This document shows, one piece after another, positions 35,251 to 43,096 of a stretch of DNA of 47,742 nt. The notes under the pieces were generated by a model. It had not been told where the DNA came from. It did not search any database and saw only the letters and a list, made by a program, of their open reading frames with translations. Both the position numbers and the translations under genes were made by a program. The DNA is from Fretibacterium sp. OH1220_COT-178 (GTDB lineage Bacteria; Synergistota; Synergistia; Synergistales; Aminobacteriaceae), in assembly GCF_003860125.1 (NCBI RefSeq), contig NZ_RQYL01000024.1, positions 1-47,742 of the forward strand, read 5' to 3'. The first letter of the stretch is position 1. Every line of letters starts with the position of its first letter.

Positions 35251-36357
35251 ATGCGTATCCTGCGTTTCAGGCGTTTTTGGGCCCTGACTGCGGTCCTCGT
35301 CGTCGTCCTTTGCACGTCCGCATGGGCCGCTTTCTTCCGGCCGGACGTCCGGCCGGGCTATGGGGTGACCCGCCTGGGCTGGCTCTCCGATTATCACGCC
35401 CCCTTGAGGGGGACCCATCTGGACGCTCCGGTCTACTACATCGAGGGAGAGAAGGCCGGGGCGACCATGCTGATCCTGGGCGGTGCACACCCCCGTGAGC
35501 TCGCGGGGCACGTCGCGGCCCTCATCGCGGTCGAGAACGCCAGGGCCGTCGAGGGGCGCCTTATCGTCGTTCCAGCTCTGAACGCGAGCGGATACGGCAT
35601 TCGCGACCTTGCGACGAACATCCCCAGGTTCCACAAGGTCGAGTGCCGTTCGGGCTTCCGGTACCTTCCCTTCGGCGACCGCCGCGTCGACGTTGCCGAT
35701 CAGGGGCCCGATCCCGTTCAGTACAAACACCAGTCCGGGGCGATCATCCCGAACTCCAGGGGCAAGGACGGCAACGAGATGCGGAACATCAACCGCTGTT
35801 ATCCGGGACTGCCCGACGGGACCCCGACGCAGCAGGCGGCTTATGCCGTGATGGAGCTGGTTCGTAAGGAAAACGTGGGGCTGGCCGTCGATATGCACGA
35901 GGCGGATACGCCGAGCTGGTACCTGTCCAGAAAGACCGGCGAGGTGCAGCAGGGGGGGCGCCTCGCCTACATGCTGGTCTGCAACCCCAAGGAGAAGGCC
36001 ATGGAGCTGGGGGCGGAGGCGGTCATGAACGTGGGGGCGAACCTCGGCATGGAGCTCAAGATGGAGCCCTCCAACAGGGCGTTTCGCGGCTTGAGCCATC
36101 TGGAGATCGGCGACGCGACGGACTGTCTGTCCTTCCTGTTCGAGACCCCGACCCCTGCCCTGGACGATTGGCGGGAGAACCCCGATATCCTCACCGACAG
36201 GACCTATCCGATCGAACATCGTGCGGGGCTGCATCAGGAGGTCTTTCAGGAGCTGGTGCGCCTTTACAACGAATCTCACGAAGAGCGTCTCGTGCTCGAG
36301 GGACTGCCGACCTATCAGGTCCTCGTGGAGCAGGGAATCGCGGCCTGGCTGAACTGA
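35251..36357 (+). CDS. Exported M14-like zinc deacylase/carboxypeptidase (first paralog)
   Basis: A 368-residue protein with a signal peptide (ends TSAWA). Zinc-site motifs are GGAHPRELAGH (His, Glu), MRNINRCYPG (Asn-Arg binding pair) and VDMHEADTP (His), and a late LFETPTP Glu; together they fit the succinylglutamate desuccinylase/aspartoacylase branch of M14. It likely removes an acyl or C-terminal residue in the periplasm. ATG 35251 has GGAGGT upstream. It is followed after two bases by its paralog. Confidence 0.88.
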   Translation: MRILRFRRFWALTAVLVVVLCTSAWAAFFRPDVRPGYGVTRLGWLSDYHAPLRGTHLDAPVYYIEGEKAGATMLILGGAHPRELAGHVAALIAVENARAVEGRLIVVPALNASGYGIRDLATNIPRFHKVECRSGFRYLPFGDRRVDVADQGPDPVQYKHQSGAIIPNSRGKDGNEMRNINRCYPGLPDGTPTQQAAYAVMELVRKENVGLAVDMHEADTPSWYLSRKTGEVQQGGRLAYMLVCNPKEKAMELGAEAVMNVGANLGMELKMEPSNRAFRGLSHLEIGDATDCLSFLFETPTPALDDWRENPDILTDRTYPIEHRAGLHQEVFQELVRLYNESHEERLVLEGLPTYQVLVEQGIAAWLN

Positions 36358-36359
36358 CC

Positions 36360-37445
36360 ATGGCGACGAGTTTCCGCAAGGCGTTCCGGCTCGGCGTCAC
36401 GGCGGTCGTTTTGGGGGCGTTGGCCGTTCAGACGTCCCTTGCCGCTTTTCGGATGGACGTGCGTCCCGGGTACGGCGTCACACGCATGAAATGGCTGTCC
36501 GACTACAACGAGCACCTGAAGAACAGCGAGTACGACACGCCGGTCCTCATGTTGGAGGGACGCGGGCAAGGAGCCGTCGCGCTCGTGATGGGCGGGACCC
36601 ATCCCCGGGAGATCGCGGGCGTGACCGCGGCGACGCTGATCGTCGAGAACGCCCGCGTCGAGGAGGGAACGCTGTTCGTCATCCCCTGTCTCAATGCCGC
36701 GGGCATGTCCGTCAGCGATACGCTGGGGCGCCGACCCCACCAGATCGAGGTCGAGGGACGCTCGGGCAAGCGTTTCCTGTCGTACGGCGACCGTTATGTC
36801 CCGCTCCGTCCCGGGGAGCGGGACCCCGAGCATTTCATCCATCCGTCCGGTTTTGTCCACAAGAACGGCGCGGAGTGGCGGAACGTGAACAGAAATTACC
36901 CGGGGAAGGCCGACGGGACGCCGGCCCAGAGGATCACGTTCGCGGTGATGGAGCTGATCCGTCGCGAACGGGTGAACTTCAGCCTCGATATGCACGAGGC
37001 CAGGACCTTCGAGGACGCCCTCGATCCCCGCACGGGAAAGGTGGGGAAGAACAGTCTGTTGGCCAATTCCCTGATCGCTCATCCCAGAGCGGTCGAGATC
37101 GGTGCGGAGGCTCTGTTCCTGCTGGAGGACAGGGGAATCCATCTCAAGTTGGATCAATCGGCGCCGGGCTACCGCGGAATATGCCATTACGAGATCGGCG
37201 AGGGGACGGAGTGTCTGGCCTTCCTTTCGGAGACGCCCAACCCCGCCATGAACCTGTGGAGCGAAAATCCGGACCCCTTGGGGCTGAGGGAATATCCGCT
37301 CGAAGAACGTGCGGGGACGGCATTGGAGCTCTTTTTGGCCCTCTGCAGCGCGTACGGCTCCAATTTCGGGGCCCGAATCGTCGTCGAGGGCCTTCCCTCC
37401 AAGGCCGAGCTCGAACGGGAGGGGCTCAGAAGTTGGTTGAATTGA
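36360..37445 (+). CDS. Exported M14-like zinc deacylase/carboxypeptidase (second paralog)
   Basis: A 361-residue protein with a signal peptide (ends TSLAA). It carries the same motifs as its neighbour: GGTHPREIAGV, WRNVNRNYPG, LDMHEARTF and LSETPNPA, and the shared opening RPGYGVTRMKWLSDYN. ATG 36360 lies two bases after the previous stop with no obvious ribosome binding site, so translation is probably coupled. The pair arose by tandem duplication. Next to GGT it suggests a peptide or gamma-glutamyl scavenging unit. Confidence 0.88.
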   Translation: MATSFRKAFRLGVTAVVLGALAVQTSLAAFRMDVRPGYGVTRMKWLSDYNEHLKNSEYDTPVLMLEGRGQGAVALVMGGTHPREIAGVTAATLIVENARVEEGTLFVIPCLNAAGMSVSDTLGRRPHQIEVEGRSGKRFLSYGDRYVPLRPGERDPEHFIHPSGFVHKNGAEWRNVNRNYPGKADGTPAQRITFAVMELIRRERVNFSLDMHEARTFEDALDPRTGKVGKNSLLANSLIAHPRAVEIGAEALFLLEDRGIHLKLDQSAPGYRGICHYEIGEGTECLAFLSETPNPAMNLWSENPDPLGLREYPLEERAGTALELFLALCSAYGSNFGARIVVEGLPSKAELEREGLRSWLN

Positions 37446-37517
37446 CCCGAGGGGGGCTCCGGATTTGACGTTGGAGAGGCAGGCATCGCGCGTCCTGCCC
37501 TGCCGCCCCTCAAAAAT

Positions 37518-37546
37518 CGGGGTTCCCCTCACTTGGGGGCACCCCG
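37518..37546. terminator. Hairpin between convergent genes
   Basis: CGGGGT (37518-37523) pairs with ACCCCG (37541-37546), with an inner CCC/GGG extension. It lies between the M14-like paralog and the iclR gene; no T tract. Confidence 0.4.
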
Positions 37547-37548
37547 GC

Positions 37549-38337
37549 TCAATCGGCGTTCCCCTGGATCCCCAGGGAGCCCGTGAAGTTTTCCGTGGCC
37601 TCCAGCAGGAGGGGCAGCATTTCCCTCCACCTCTCCTCCGCACCGGCGTAGAGAAACTTGGGCAGGGCGATGCTCATGGCCGCAACCACCTCCCCATTCC
37701 GGCCGCGCACCGGTGCGGCGATACAGATGAGCCCTTCGACGTACTCCTCGTCGTCCAGGGAGAAGCCATTTTCCCTCACCGAACGTAGGTCCTCCTTCAG
37801 CGCCTCCGGGGTGACCCTGGTGTTGGGTGTGAATTTTGGGAGGGGAAAGGGGCCCAGCAGCTCCTCGACCCTCTCCTCGGGCAGCCAGGCGAGCAGGGCC
37901 TTTCCGAGCCCCGTGCAGTAGGCCGGAAGCCGCTTCCCCACGGAGAGGTCCACCCTGATGGTGGATCGGCTCTCGATTTTATCGATGAACAGGATGTGGA
38001 CCCCGTCGAGGATGGCGAGGTTGACCGCCTCGTTCGTCCGTGCGGAGAGCTCCCGGAGGAATGGCGCGCACTGCCGGCGCAGCCCGTGGCGCCTCACCAC
38101 GGTGTTGCCCATCTCGAAGAAACGGAAGCTCAGGGAATACTTTGCGTTCCCCGGATTCTGGACGAGGTAGCCGAGGTCCCTCAGGGTCGAGGCGATGCGG
38201 TGGACGGTGCTCCGCTCCAGACGAAGCCTGCGCCCCATCTCGGAGGCACCCATCTCCCCCTCCGTGTCGAGAAGGTCCAGCACCGCGCACGCCCGCTCGA
38301 TGGATTGAACGCCGCCTTTCCTTTCCTTCGACTCCAT
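37549..38337 (-). CDS. IclR-family transcriptional regulator
   Basis: A 262-residue protein: N-terminal winged helix (about 10-75; ASEMGRRLRLERSTVHRIAS) and an IclR effector domain (about 80-255), including LPAYCTGLGKALLAWLPEE and ICIAAPVRGRNGEVVAAMSI. ATG 38337 has AGGAGGA upstream. It follows panF-yhdT on the same strand with a hairpin in between, so it probably regulates that group and perhaps the amidohydrolase. The effector is unknown. Confidence 0.93.
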   Translation of the reverse strand: MESKERKGGVQSIERACAVLDLLDTEGEMGASEMGRRLRLERSTVHRIASTLRDLGYLVQNPGNAKYSLSFRFFEMGNTVVRRHGLRRQCAPFLRELSARTNEAVNLAILDGVHILFIDKIESRSTIRVDLSVGKRLPAYCTGLGKALLAWLPEERVEELLGPFPLPKFTPNTRVTPEALKEDLRSVRENGFSLDDEEYVEGLICIAAPVRGRNGEVVAAMSIALPKFLYAGAEERWREMLPLLLEATENFTGSLGIQGNAD

Positions 38338-38374
38338 CGTGTCCTCCTGAAAAGATTGTTGCCGAAAGGGCCGA

Positions 38375-38413
38375 GCGGCCGAGAGGGCGGAACGATCCGC
38401 CCCTCTCGGCCGC
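38375..38413 (-). terminator. Terminator or attenuator after panF
   Basis: GCGGCCGAGAGGG (38375-38387) pairs perfectly with CCCTCTCGGCCGC (38401-38413). The 13-bp stem lies in the 85-base gap between panF and iclR; no T tract directly after it on the minus strand. Confidence 0.65.
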
Positions 38414-38422
38414 CTCGTTTCG

Positions 38423-39919
38423 CTAAAGCCCCCAGAAGAGCCGAATCACCCTCTCCGACGGTTTTCGGGTCATCTTTGCGACCACGACGAAGGCCAGGAG
38501 GGAGAGCGCCAGCGACGGCACGATGGGGTGCAGGCCGATGGGCCGCGGCATGAGGTAGTTGAAATAAAGATAGGTTCCGATGCCCGCCACCATGCCGGCG
38601 ATGGCCCCCGGCGCGTTGGCCCTCTTCCAGTAGAGTCCCAGAATGGTGGGCCACAGGAAGGTCGAGAGCTGGCCCGCCGTGGCGAAGAGGTTCAGCCACA
38701 CCATCAGCTCCGGCGGATTGAAGGCCAGGGCGACGATGATCACGCCCACGATGCAGCAGGTGGCGATGGTGATGGTGCGGAGGGCCTTGAACTTTTCCTT
38801 GAGGTCCGGCTTGATGTAGTTCACCAGCAGGTCGTTGACGATGGCCGCGACGACGACCAGAAGCTGGGAGTCGACCGTGGACATGACCGCCGCCAGGGGG
38901 CCGGCGAGGATGATCCCGGCCAGCACGGGATGGAACAGGGAGCGGATGAGGGTGGGGATGACCAGGTCCCCGGAGGCGATGCCGGATACCTGGGTGACCC
39001 CGAAGGCGCCCACGAGATGCATGCCCAGCAGCAGCACGAGGGAGACGGCGGTCCCGTAGAGGATCCCCGCGTGGAGGCTCTTCGAGTCCTTGTAGCTCAT
39101 GGCCCTCTGAGCGACCGCGGGAAGCCCTATGACCGCAAAGCCCACGAGCACCCAGAAGCTCGACACCCACGGGACGGTCATGAAGCCCTCCTTGACCCCG
39201 TAGGGCGAGATCATGCCGGGGTTGACGGCCTTCATGTCCTGGACGATGTTGGCGATGCCTCCGCCCTTGACCACGATGGCGACGAAGAGGGCCAGGGTCG
39301 AGAAGGTCATGACCACGCCCTGGAGCGTGTCGTTGAAGACCACCCCGCGGAATCCGCCGATGGCCGTATGGACCACCACCGTGGCTGCGAAGAAGAGGAG
39401 CGCGAGCTTGTAGTCCAGCCCCGTGGACCCCTGGAGCAGACGCGAAGCGCCGATGAGCTGGGCGGCCATGGCCGCGATGAGGAAGAAGATGATGGACAGG
39501 GACGCGATGATGAGGACCGCGTTGCTCTCGTAGCGGGCGCGGAGGAAGTCGCTGATGGAGTTGGCCCCCGTCTTTCTCGAGATGATGGCGAACTTCTTGC
39601 CCAGGGCCATCAGGGTGTAGTACCCCGTGGGAATCTGGGACATGGCCAGGAAGACCCAGGCGAGCCCGTGCGTGTACGCCGTTCCGGGGCCGCCTATGAA
39701 GCTGCCGGCACTCAGGTAGGTGGCCACGAGGGTCATGGCCAGGACGAACCCCCCGGTGCTGCGTCCCCCGGTCATGTACTCCTCCATGTAGGCCGAACCG
39801 CTTCCCCCCTTGCGGAGGCTGGCCCGGTTCACCAGGTGCAGGGCGTAGACGCCGATGAAGTACATGAGCGCGAAGTAGCAGACGATGGGCAGGAGCGTGG
39901 ACCACTGCACCGTGTTCAT
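38423..39919 (-). CDS. panF: Sodium/pantothenate symporter (SSS family)
   Basis: A 498-residue protein with about 12-13 helices. It follows E. coli PanF closely in order: FVLAMTLVATYLSAGSFIGG, FRGVVFNDTLQGVVM, VLVGFAVIGLP, AMSYKDSKSLHAGI, GPLAAVMSTVDSQLL and a late FLWPTILGLYWKRANAPGA. It imports pantothenate with sodium. ATG 39919 overlaps the yhdT stop by four bases, the same order as enterobacterial yhdT-panF. Substrate by homology; a different small acid cannot be excluded. Confidence 0.88.
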   Translation of the reverse strand: MNTVQWSTLLPIVCYFALMYFIGVYALHLVNRASLRKGGSGSAYMEEYMTGGRSTGGFVLAMTLVATYLSAGSFIGGPGTAYTHGLAWVFLAMSQIPTGYYTLMALGKKFAIISRKTGANSISDFLRARYESNAVLIIASLSIIFFLIAAMAAQLIGASRLLQGSTGLDYKLALLFFAATVVVHTAIGGFRGVVFNDTLQGVVMTFSTLALFVAIVVKGGGIANIVQDMKAVNPGMISPYGVKEGFMTVPWVSSFWVLVGFAVIGLPAVAQRAMSYKDSKSLHAGILYGTAVSLVLLLGMHLVGAFGVTQVSGIASGDLVIPTLIRSLFHPVLAGIILAGPLAAVMSTVDSQLLVVVAAIVNDLLVNYIKPDLKEKFKALRTITIATCCIVGVIIVALAFNPPELMVWLNLFATAGQLSTFLWPTILGLYWKRANAPGAIAGMVAGIGTYLYFNYLMPRPIGLHPIVPSLALSLLAFVVVAKMTRKPSERVIRLFWGL

Positions 39920-40269
39920 AGCCGACCTCCTCCGTTGCGAACGAACGCCTCGGCCTCATCCTCGGTCATGGGGTCGAGGGGCATGTCCCGCATCTTCTTC
40001 CCGACGATGTAGGCCGTCGCTGCGATCGCGAAGATGGAGTTGGCGATGCAACTGACGAAAAACCAGGCCGGGAAGCCCATAATGTAGGAATAGCCGTCCA
40101 CGGGGCCACTTCCGAGCCCGTAGCCCGTCACCGCCCATATCACCAGGTTGACGATACCGAGAAAGATGCCGTACCAGGCCTCTTTCTCGCACACTTTGTA
40201 GCGGGGGTCCTCGATGAAGCCGTACTCGTTTTTCTCGAGAACCCGGGTCTCTCCTGTCTCTGTCGTCAT
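39916..40269 (-). CDS. yhdT: YhdT-family small membrane protein
   Basis: A 117-residue protein with a hydrophilic N-terminus, two membrane segments (about 30-50 and 65-90) and PAWFFVSCIANSIFAIAATA, the YhdT (DUF997) hallmark. It is translationally coupled to panF, as in other bacteria, and is thought to be an accessory of the symporter. ATG 40269. Confidence 0.85.
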   Translation of the reverse strand: MTTETGETRVLEKNEYGFIEDPRYKVCEKEAWYGIFLGIVNLVIWAVTGYGLGSGPVDGYSYIMGFPAWFFVSCIANSIFAIAATAYIVGKKMRDMPLDPMTEDEAEAFVRNGGGRL

Positions 40270-40551
40270 ATCGTGTCCCGATCCTCCCTTTGACGTGATG
40301 ATATCCGTCCGTGCTTTTCCCTACTGCCCGGCGGCAGGGCGAAGCCTTGGCCGTATGGGCGGGTCCGCTCCTCCACCGGCGATGGACGCGGCATTGCAGC
40401 CGAAGGCCGCTGCGCGGCCGAGCCTGCCGCCTCCCGGAAATCAAGGCCCGCCGCGTTCCTTCCTGTCCTTCCCTTTTTATTTAGCCTCCCTTCGTGCGGC
40501 TTTCACGCGGAAGCTCACTCCGCGACGCCGAGCAGATCCGCTGCCGTCGCC
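40270..40551. other. Non-coding gap between amidohydrolase and yhdT
   Basis: No gene supported. It holds the probable yhdT-panF promoter region on the minus strand but I see no good hexamer pair. GC-rich inverted segments (GGCCGCTGCGCGGCC near 40411) can form short hairpins and may terminate the amidohydrolase transcript. Confidence 0.35.
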
Positions 40552-42228
40552 CTATCCATGTTGGGGTTCCCGCTCGTATTCCACCACGCCGTCGATGACG
40601 GTGCAGTCCACCCGAAGGGTATGGATGTCCATGGGGTCGATCGACAGGATGTCCCCCGAGAGGACGATCATGTCCGCCAGCTTCCCGACCTCGATACTCC
40701 CCTTGATCCCCTCCTCGAAGGAGGAATAGGCCCCGTTGTACGTGGCCGTCCGGATGGCCTCCAGGACCGAGATCGCCTGGGTTTTGTCGCACTGGACGTT
40801 CCGGCTCCGGTCGTAGCGGTTGACCGCCCCGTCGATGGTGTGGATGCCCTTGGGCCCCGACGGCCCGTCGCTCGCCAGGGAGCACATGATGCCCGCGTCG
40901 AGCATGCTGCGAAGGGCGATCAGGCAGGCGTTGCGATGCCCGTAGAACTTCATGTAGTTGGCGCCGATCATCTGGATCATCCCCGCGTTGACGGAGGGGC
41001 AGATGTTCATGGCGGCCATTCGGTCGATCAGGTCCTGGTCCGTCAGGGTGCAGTGCTCGATGCGGTGGCGCATGCGCCTGAACTTCTCCGGGTTCTCCCT
41101 AAAGCAGCGCTCGTACCCCTCGACCATGAACTCCACCGCGAGGTCGCCGATGGCATGAGCGGTACACTGGCATTCCGCATCCACGATCCGCTTGATGTAG
41201 TCCCACACCTCCTCGCGCTCCCAGCCCCGCTCGCGCACCAGGGCCGGGTCGTGGGAGTAGGGCTCGCGGGTGGCGCAGGAGGGACCTCCCGATCCCCCGT
41301 CGATCATGAACTTGCAGGGCCCCACACGAAAGCGTTCGTCTCCGAGCCCCGACAGGAACCCCAGGCTCATCCAGTGCCCGTTCTGCTCCAGGGAGTATGC
41401 TTTCCCGAAGATGCTGTGGAGCGCCATGTTGACCCGCACCTTGAAGACCCCGTCCCGGCAGAGCTTCTGCATGATGTGGTAGGAGGTGGGGCCGCACTCC
41501 CCCATGTCCCCGATGGACGTCACCCCCGCCTCCAGAGCCTGTTGGTGGGACTTCATCGCCGCGCGGACCTGTTGTGCCTCCGTATAGTCCACCATCCCCC
41601 ACAGCTTGAAGTGGGTGTGGCCGCGCACCATTCCGGTGAGCCGGCCGTCCGCGACCTCGACCTCGTCCGGGGGGTACTTCGACGCGTCCTGGGGACCGTG
41701 CACGTCGAGGTGCGTCAGGGCCCGAGTGTTGTACATGCAGATGTGTCCGCCGCCGTGCATGCAGTGCACCGGGTTGTCCGGGGCAATGGCGTCCAGCTCC
41801 TCCAGGGTGGGATGGCGCCGCTCGTCGGAGAAGAGCTCAGGCTCGTATCCCATCATGGAGATCCACTGGCCCCGCTCCTTGCGTCCGACCGCTTCCCGGA
41901 GCATGTCGAGCATTTCTTTCAGAGAAGCGCAATTCCTCCTGGTGGTGTCGATCATCCCCGAATCGAGATCCGACCCGAGAAGCCCGTTGAGGATGGGGTG
42001 AAAATGGGTGTCGTTGATGCCGGGCATGAGGGTGCGCCCCCGAAGGTCGCGGACCGCCGTGTTCTCGGACAGGTAGGGGGCGATGCCCCCGGAGCTCCCG
42101 ACGTAGGCGATGCGGTTTCCCTTGACGCCCACCGCCTCGGCGATCTCGTCCCCTCCGTTCACGGTGACGACGCTGCCGTTCACGAAGGCCATGTCCAGTT
42201 CGTTGCAGGGCGCGAAGTTCTCTTTCAC
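40552..42228 (-). CDS. YtcJ-like metal-dependent amidohydrolase
   Basis: A 558-residue amidohydrolase (amidohydro_3 group). Metal ligands: INDTHFHPIL (HxH), TAHAIGDLAVE (His), RIEHCTL (His) and SLASDGPSGP (Asp). The N-terminal beta-sandwich strand is MAFVNGSVVTVNGGDE and the C-terminal end IEVGKLADMIVLSGDIL returns to it. Substrates of such enzymes are N-acyl or cyclic amides; not predictable here. I chose GTG 42228 because AAAGGAGAG lies upstream; the same frame stays open for 97 more codons. It precedes yhdT-panF-iclR. Confidence 0.9.
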   Translation of the reverse strand: MKENFAPCNELDMAFVNGSVVTVNGGDEIAEAVGVKGNRIAYVGSSGGIAPYLSENTAVRDLRGRTLMPGINDTHFHPILNGLLGSDLDSGMIDTTRRNCASLKEMLDMLREAVGRKERGQWISMMGYEPELFSDERRHPTLEELDAIAPDNPVHCMHGGGHICMYNTRALTHLDVHGPQDASKYPPDEVEVADGRLTGMVRGHTHFKLWGMVDYTEAQQVRAAMKSHQQALEAGVTSIGDMGECGPTSYHIMQKLCRDGVFKVRVNMALHSIFGKAYSLEQNGHWMSLGFLSGLGDERFRVGPCKFMIDGGSGGPSCATREPYSHDPALVRERGWEREEVWDYIKRIVDAECQCTAHAIGDLAVEFMVEGYERCFRENPEKFRRMRHRIEHCTLTDQDLIDRMAAMNICPSVNAGMIQMIGANYMKFYGHRNACLIALRSMLDAGIMCSLASDGPSGPKGIHTIDGAVNRYDRSRNVQCDKTQAISVLEAIRTATYNGAYSSFEEGIKGSIEVGKLADMIVLSGDILSIDPMDIHTLRVDCTVIDGVVEYEREPQHG

Positions 42229-42523
42229 GGAAGCCTCTCCTTTCTGTGCCTCTCCGGCCGGTCCCTTCCAGGACGGCCGGGGGCCGTTTTGCGCCTCGGC
42301 GGCGTAGGCCGAGTGCCGACGAATCGGCCTGAGGAGCATTTCCGCCGGACGGCTTTCGTTGAGTTCAGATCCGCTTCTGCAATTCGATTTGTTTCTCTGA
42401 GGGTCTACCGTAAAATGTGCGTTCTCGCTGCGTCGGGGCTTGGGAGAACAACCCCGCACCGGCCCGACCGGCCGAAGGAATGTGTCCCGTATGGCGGGAC
42501 AATGTTGATCTATTCGCACTACT
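42229..42523 (-). promoter_or_regulatory. Long leader of the amidohydrolase with an inverted repeat
   Basis: A start point near 42523 would leave a leader of about 295 bases. TGTCCCG (42483-42489) and CGGGACA (42495-42501) form an inverted repeat just downstream of the promoter, an operator or an early RNA hairpin. The amidohydrolase frame is open through the whole leader from a GTG at 42519. I see no riboswitch class I recognise. Confidence 0.5.
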
Positions 42524-42529
42524 TATTGC

Positions 42530-42557
42530 AGTATACCCGTTCCGCTCTTTCTGTCAA
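42530..42557 (-). promoter_or_regulatory. Strong promoter for the amidohydrolase
   Basis: On the minus strand TTGACA (42552-42557), a 16-base spacer and TATACT (42530-42535). Sequence from 42558 to 42725 contains no supported gene. Confidence 0.85.
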
Positions 42558-42725
42558 CGGCCCTGGAGGGTTTTCGGCGCCGCAGGAGCGGTGATTTTTT
42601 GAGGATGAAATCCATCATTTTGTGGATCGGCCGGCCGATTTTTCTGCGTCGGACGGGTGGTGCGGAACGAAACGTACGGGACCTGTCTTTGTCCCACACT
42701 GAATTTGGGGCTGCAAACACGGAAT

Positions 42726-42753
42726 TTGACAGCCGGATTTTTTATGCTATATT
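42726..42753 (+). promoter_or_regulatory. Promoter of the tRNA-Arg gene
   Basis: TTGACA (42726-42731), a 16-base spacer and TATATT (42748-42753), placing the start about 10 bases before the mature tRNA. Confidence 0.85.
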
Positions 42754-42769
42754 CATTCGGTACGTTTGC

Positions 42770-42845
42770 GGGCTTGTAGCTCAGTGGATAGAGCGACGGC
42801 CTCCTAAGCCGTAGGTCGGGCGTTCGAGTCGCCCCAAGCTCGCCA
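42770..42845 (+). tRNA. tRNA-Arg (anticodon CCT)
   Basis: A 76-base cloverleaf with all arms: acceptor GGGCTTG/CAAGCTC (one G-T pair), D arm GCTC...GAGC, anticodon stem ACGGC/GCCGT with loop CTCCTAA, T arm GGGCG/CGCCC with TTCGAGT, discriminator G and an encoded CCA. The anticodon CCT reads AGG. A hairpin CATAATCC/GGATTATG (42844-42867) begins inside the CCA end and probably guides 3' processing. Confidence 0.98.
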
Positions 42846-42878
42846 TAATCCAACCGAAGGGATTATGGCAGGACGGTA

Positions 42879-43059
42879 CAGAGCAAAAAGCAGGCTTTTC
42901 TTGATGGAATCTAAATACGGGATTCTGCCTCGTTTGCCCAAACAAAGGCCCGTTTTTCCTGGACATGGAGAAACGGGCCTTTTTATTTTGCTCTGAAGCC
43001 CGAATGCCGATGGAGGGGCAAGCTCCTCTTACCCCGGGAGCGTTGCGCCGAATCCCGTA
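42879..43059. repeat. Two interleaved 10-bp inverted repeats after the tRNA
   Basis: CAGAGCAAAA (42879-42888) pairs with TTTTGCTCTG (42986-42995), and TACGGGATTC (42916-42925) pairs with GAATCCCGTA (43050-43059). The order is A-B-A'-B', so the two helices cannot nest and would form a pseudoknot-like layout around the terminator. Confidence 0.85.
42944..42984 (+). terminator. Intrinsic terminator downstream of tRNA-Arg
   Basis: AAAGGCCCGTTT (42944-42955) pairs with AAACGGGCCTTT (42971-42982), ending in a T run. It is 100 bases past the tRNA, so the primary transcript carries a long trailer. Confidence 0.92.
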
Positions 43060-43096
43060 AAACATAAATGATTCTGGAATTGGGAAGGAGGTTCTC

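Noticed and set aside
33271-36279. A minus-strand open frame of about 1000 codons opposite ggt and the M14-like gene
   Set aside because: It lies entirely antisense to well-supported genes, has low-complexity arginine/glycine/histidine composition and no domain; it is a product of high GC and codon bias.
42770-43059. tRNA-Arg as an integration site of a mobile element
   Set aside because: No integrase gene and no duplicated tRNA 3' end are visible in the window; the downstream repeats are inverted, not direct att-like copies.
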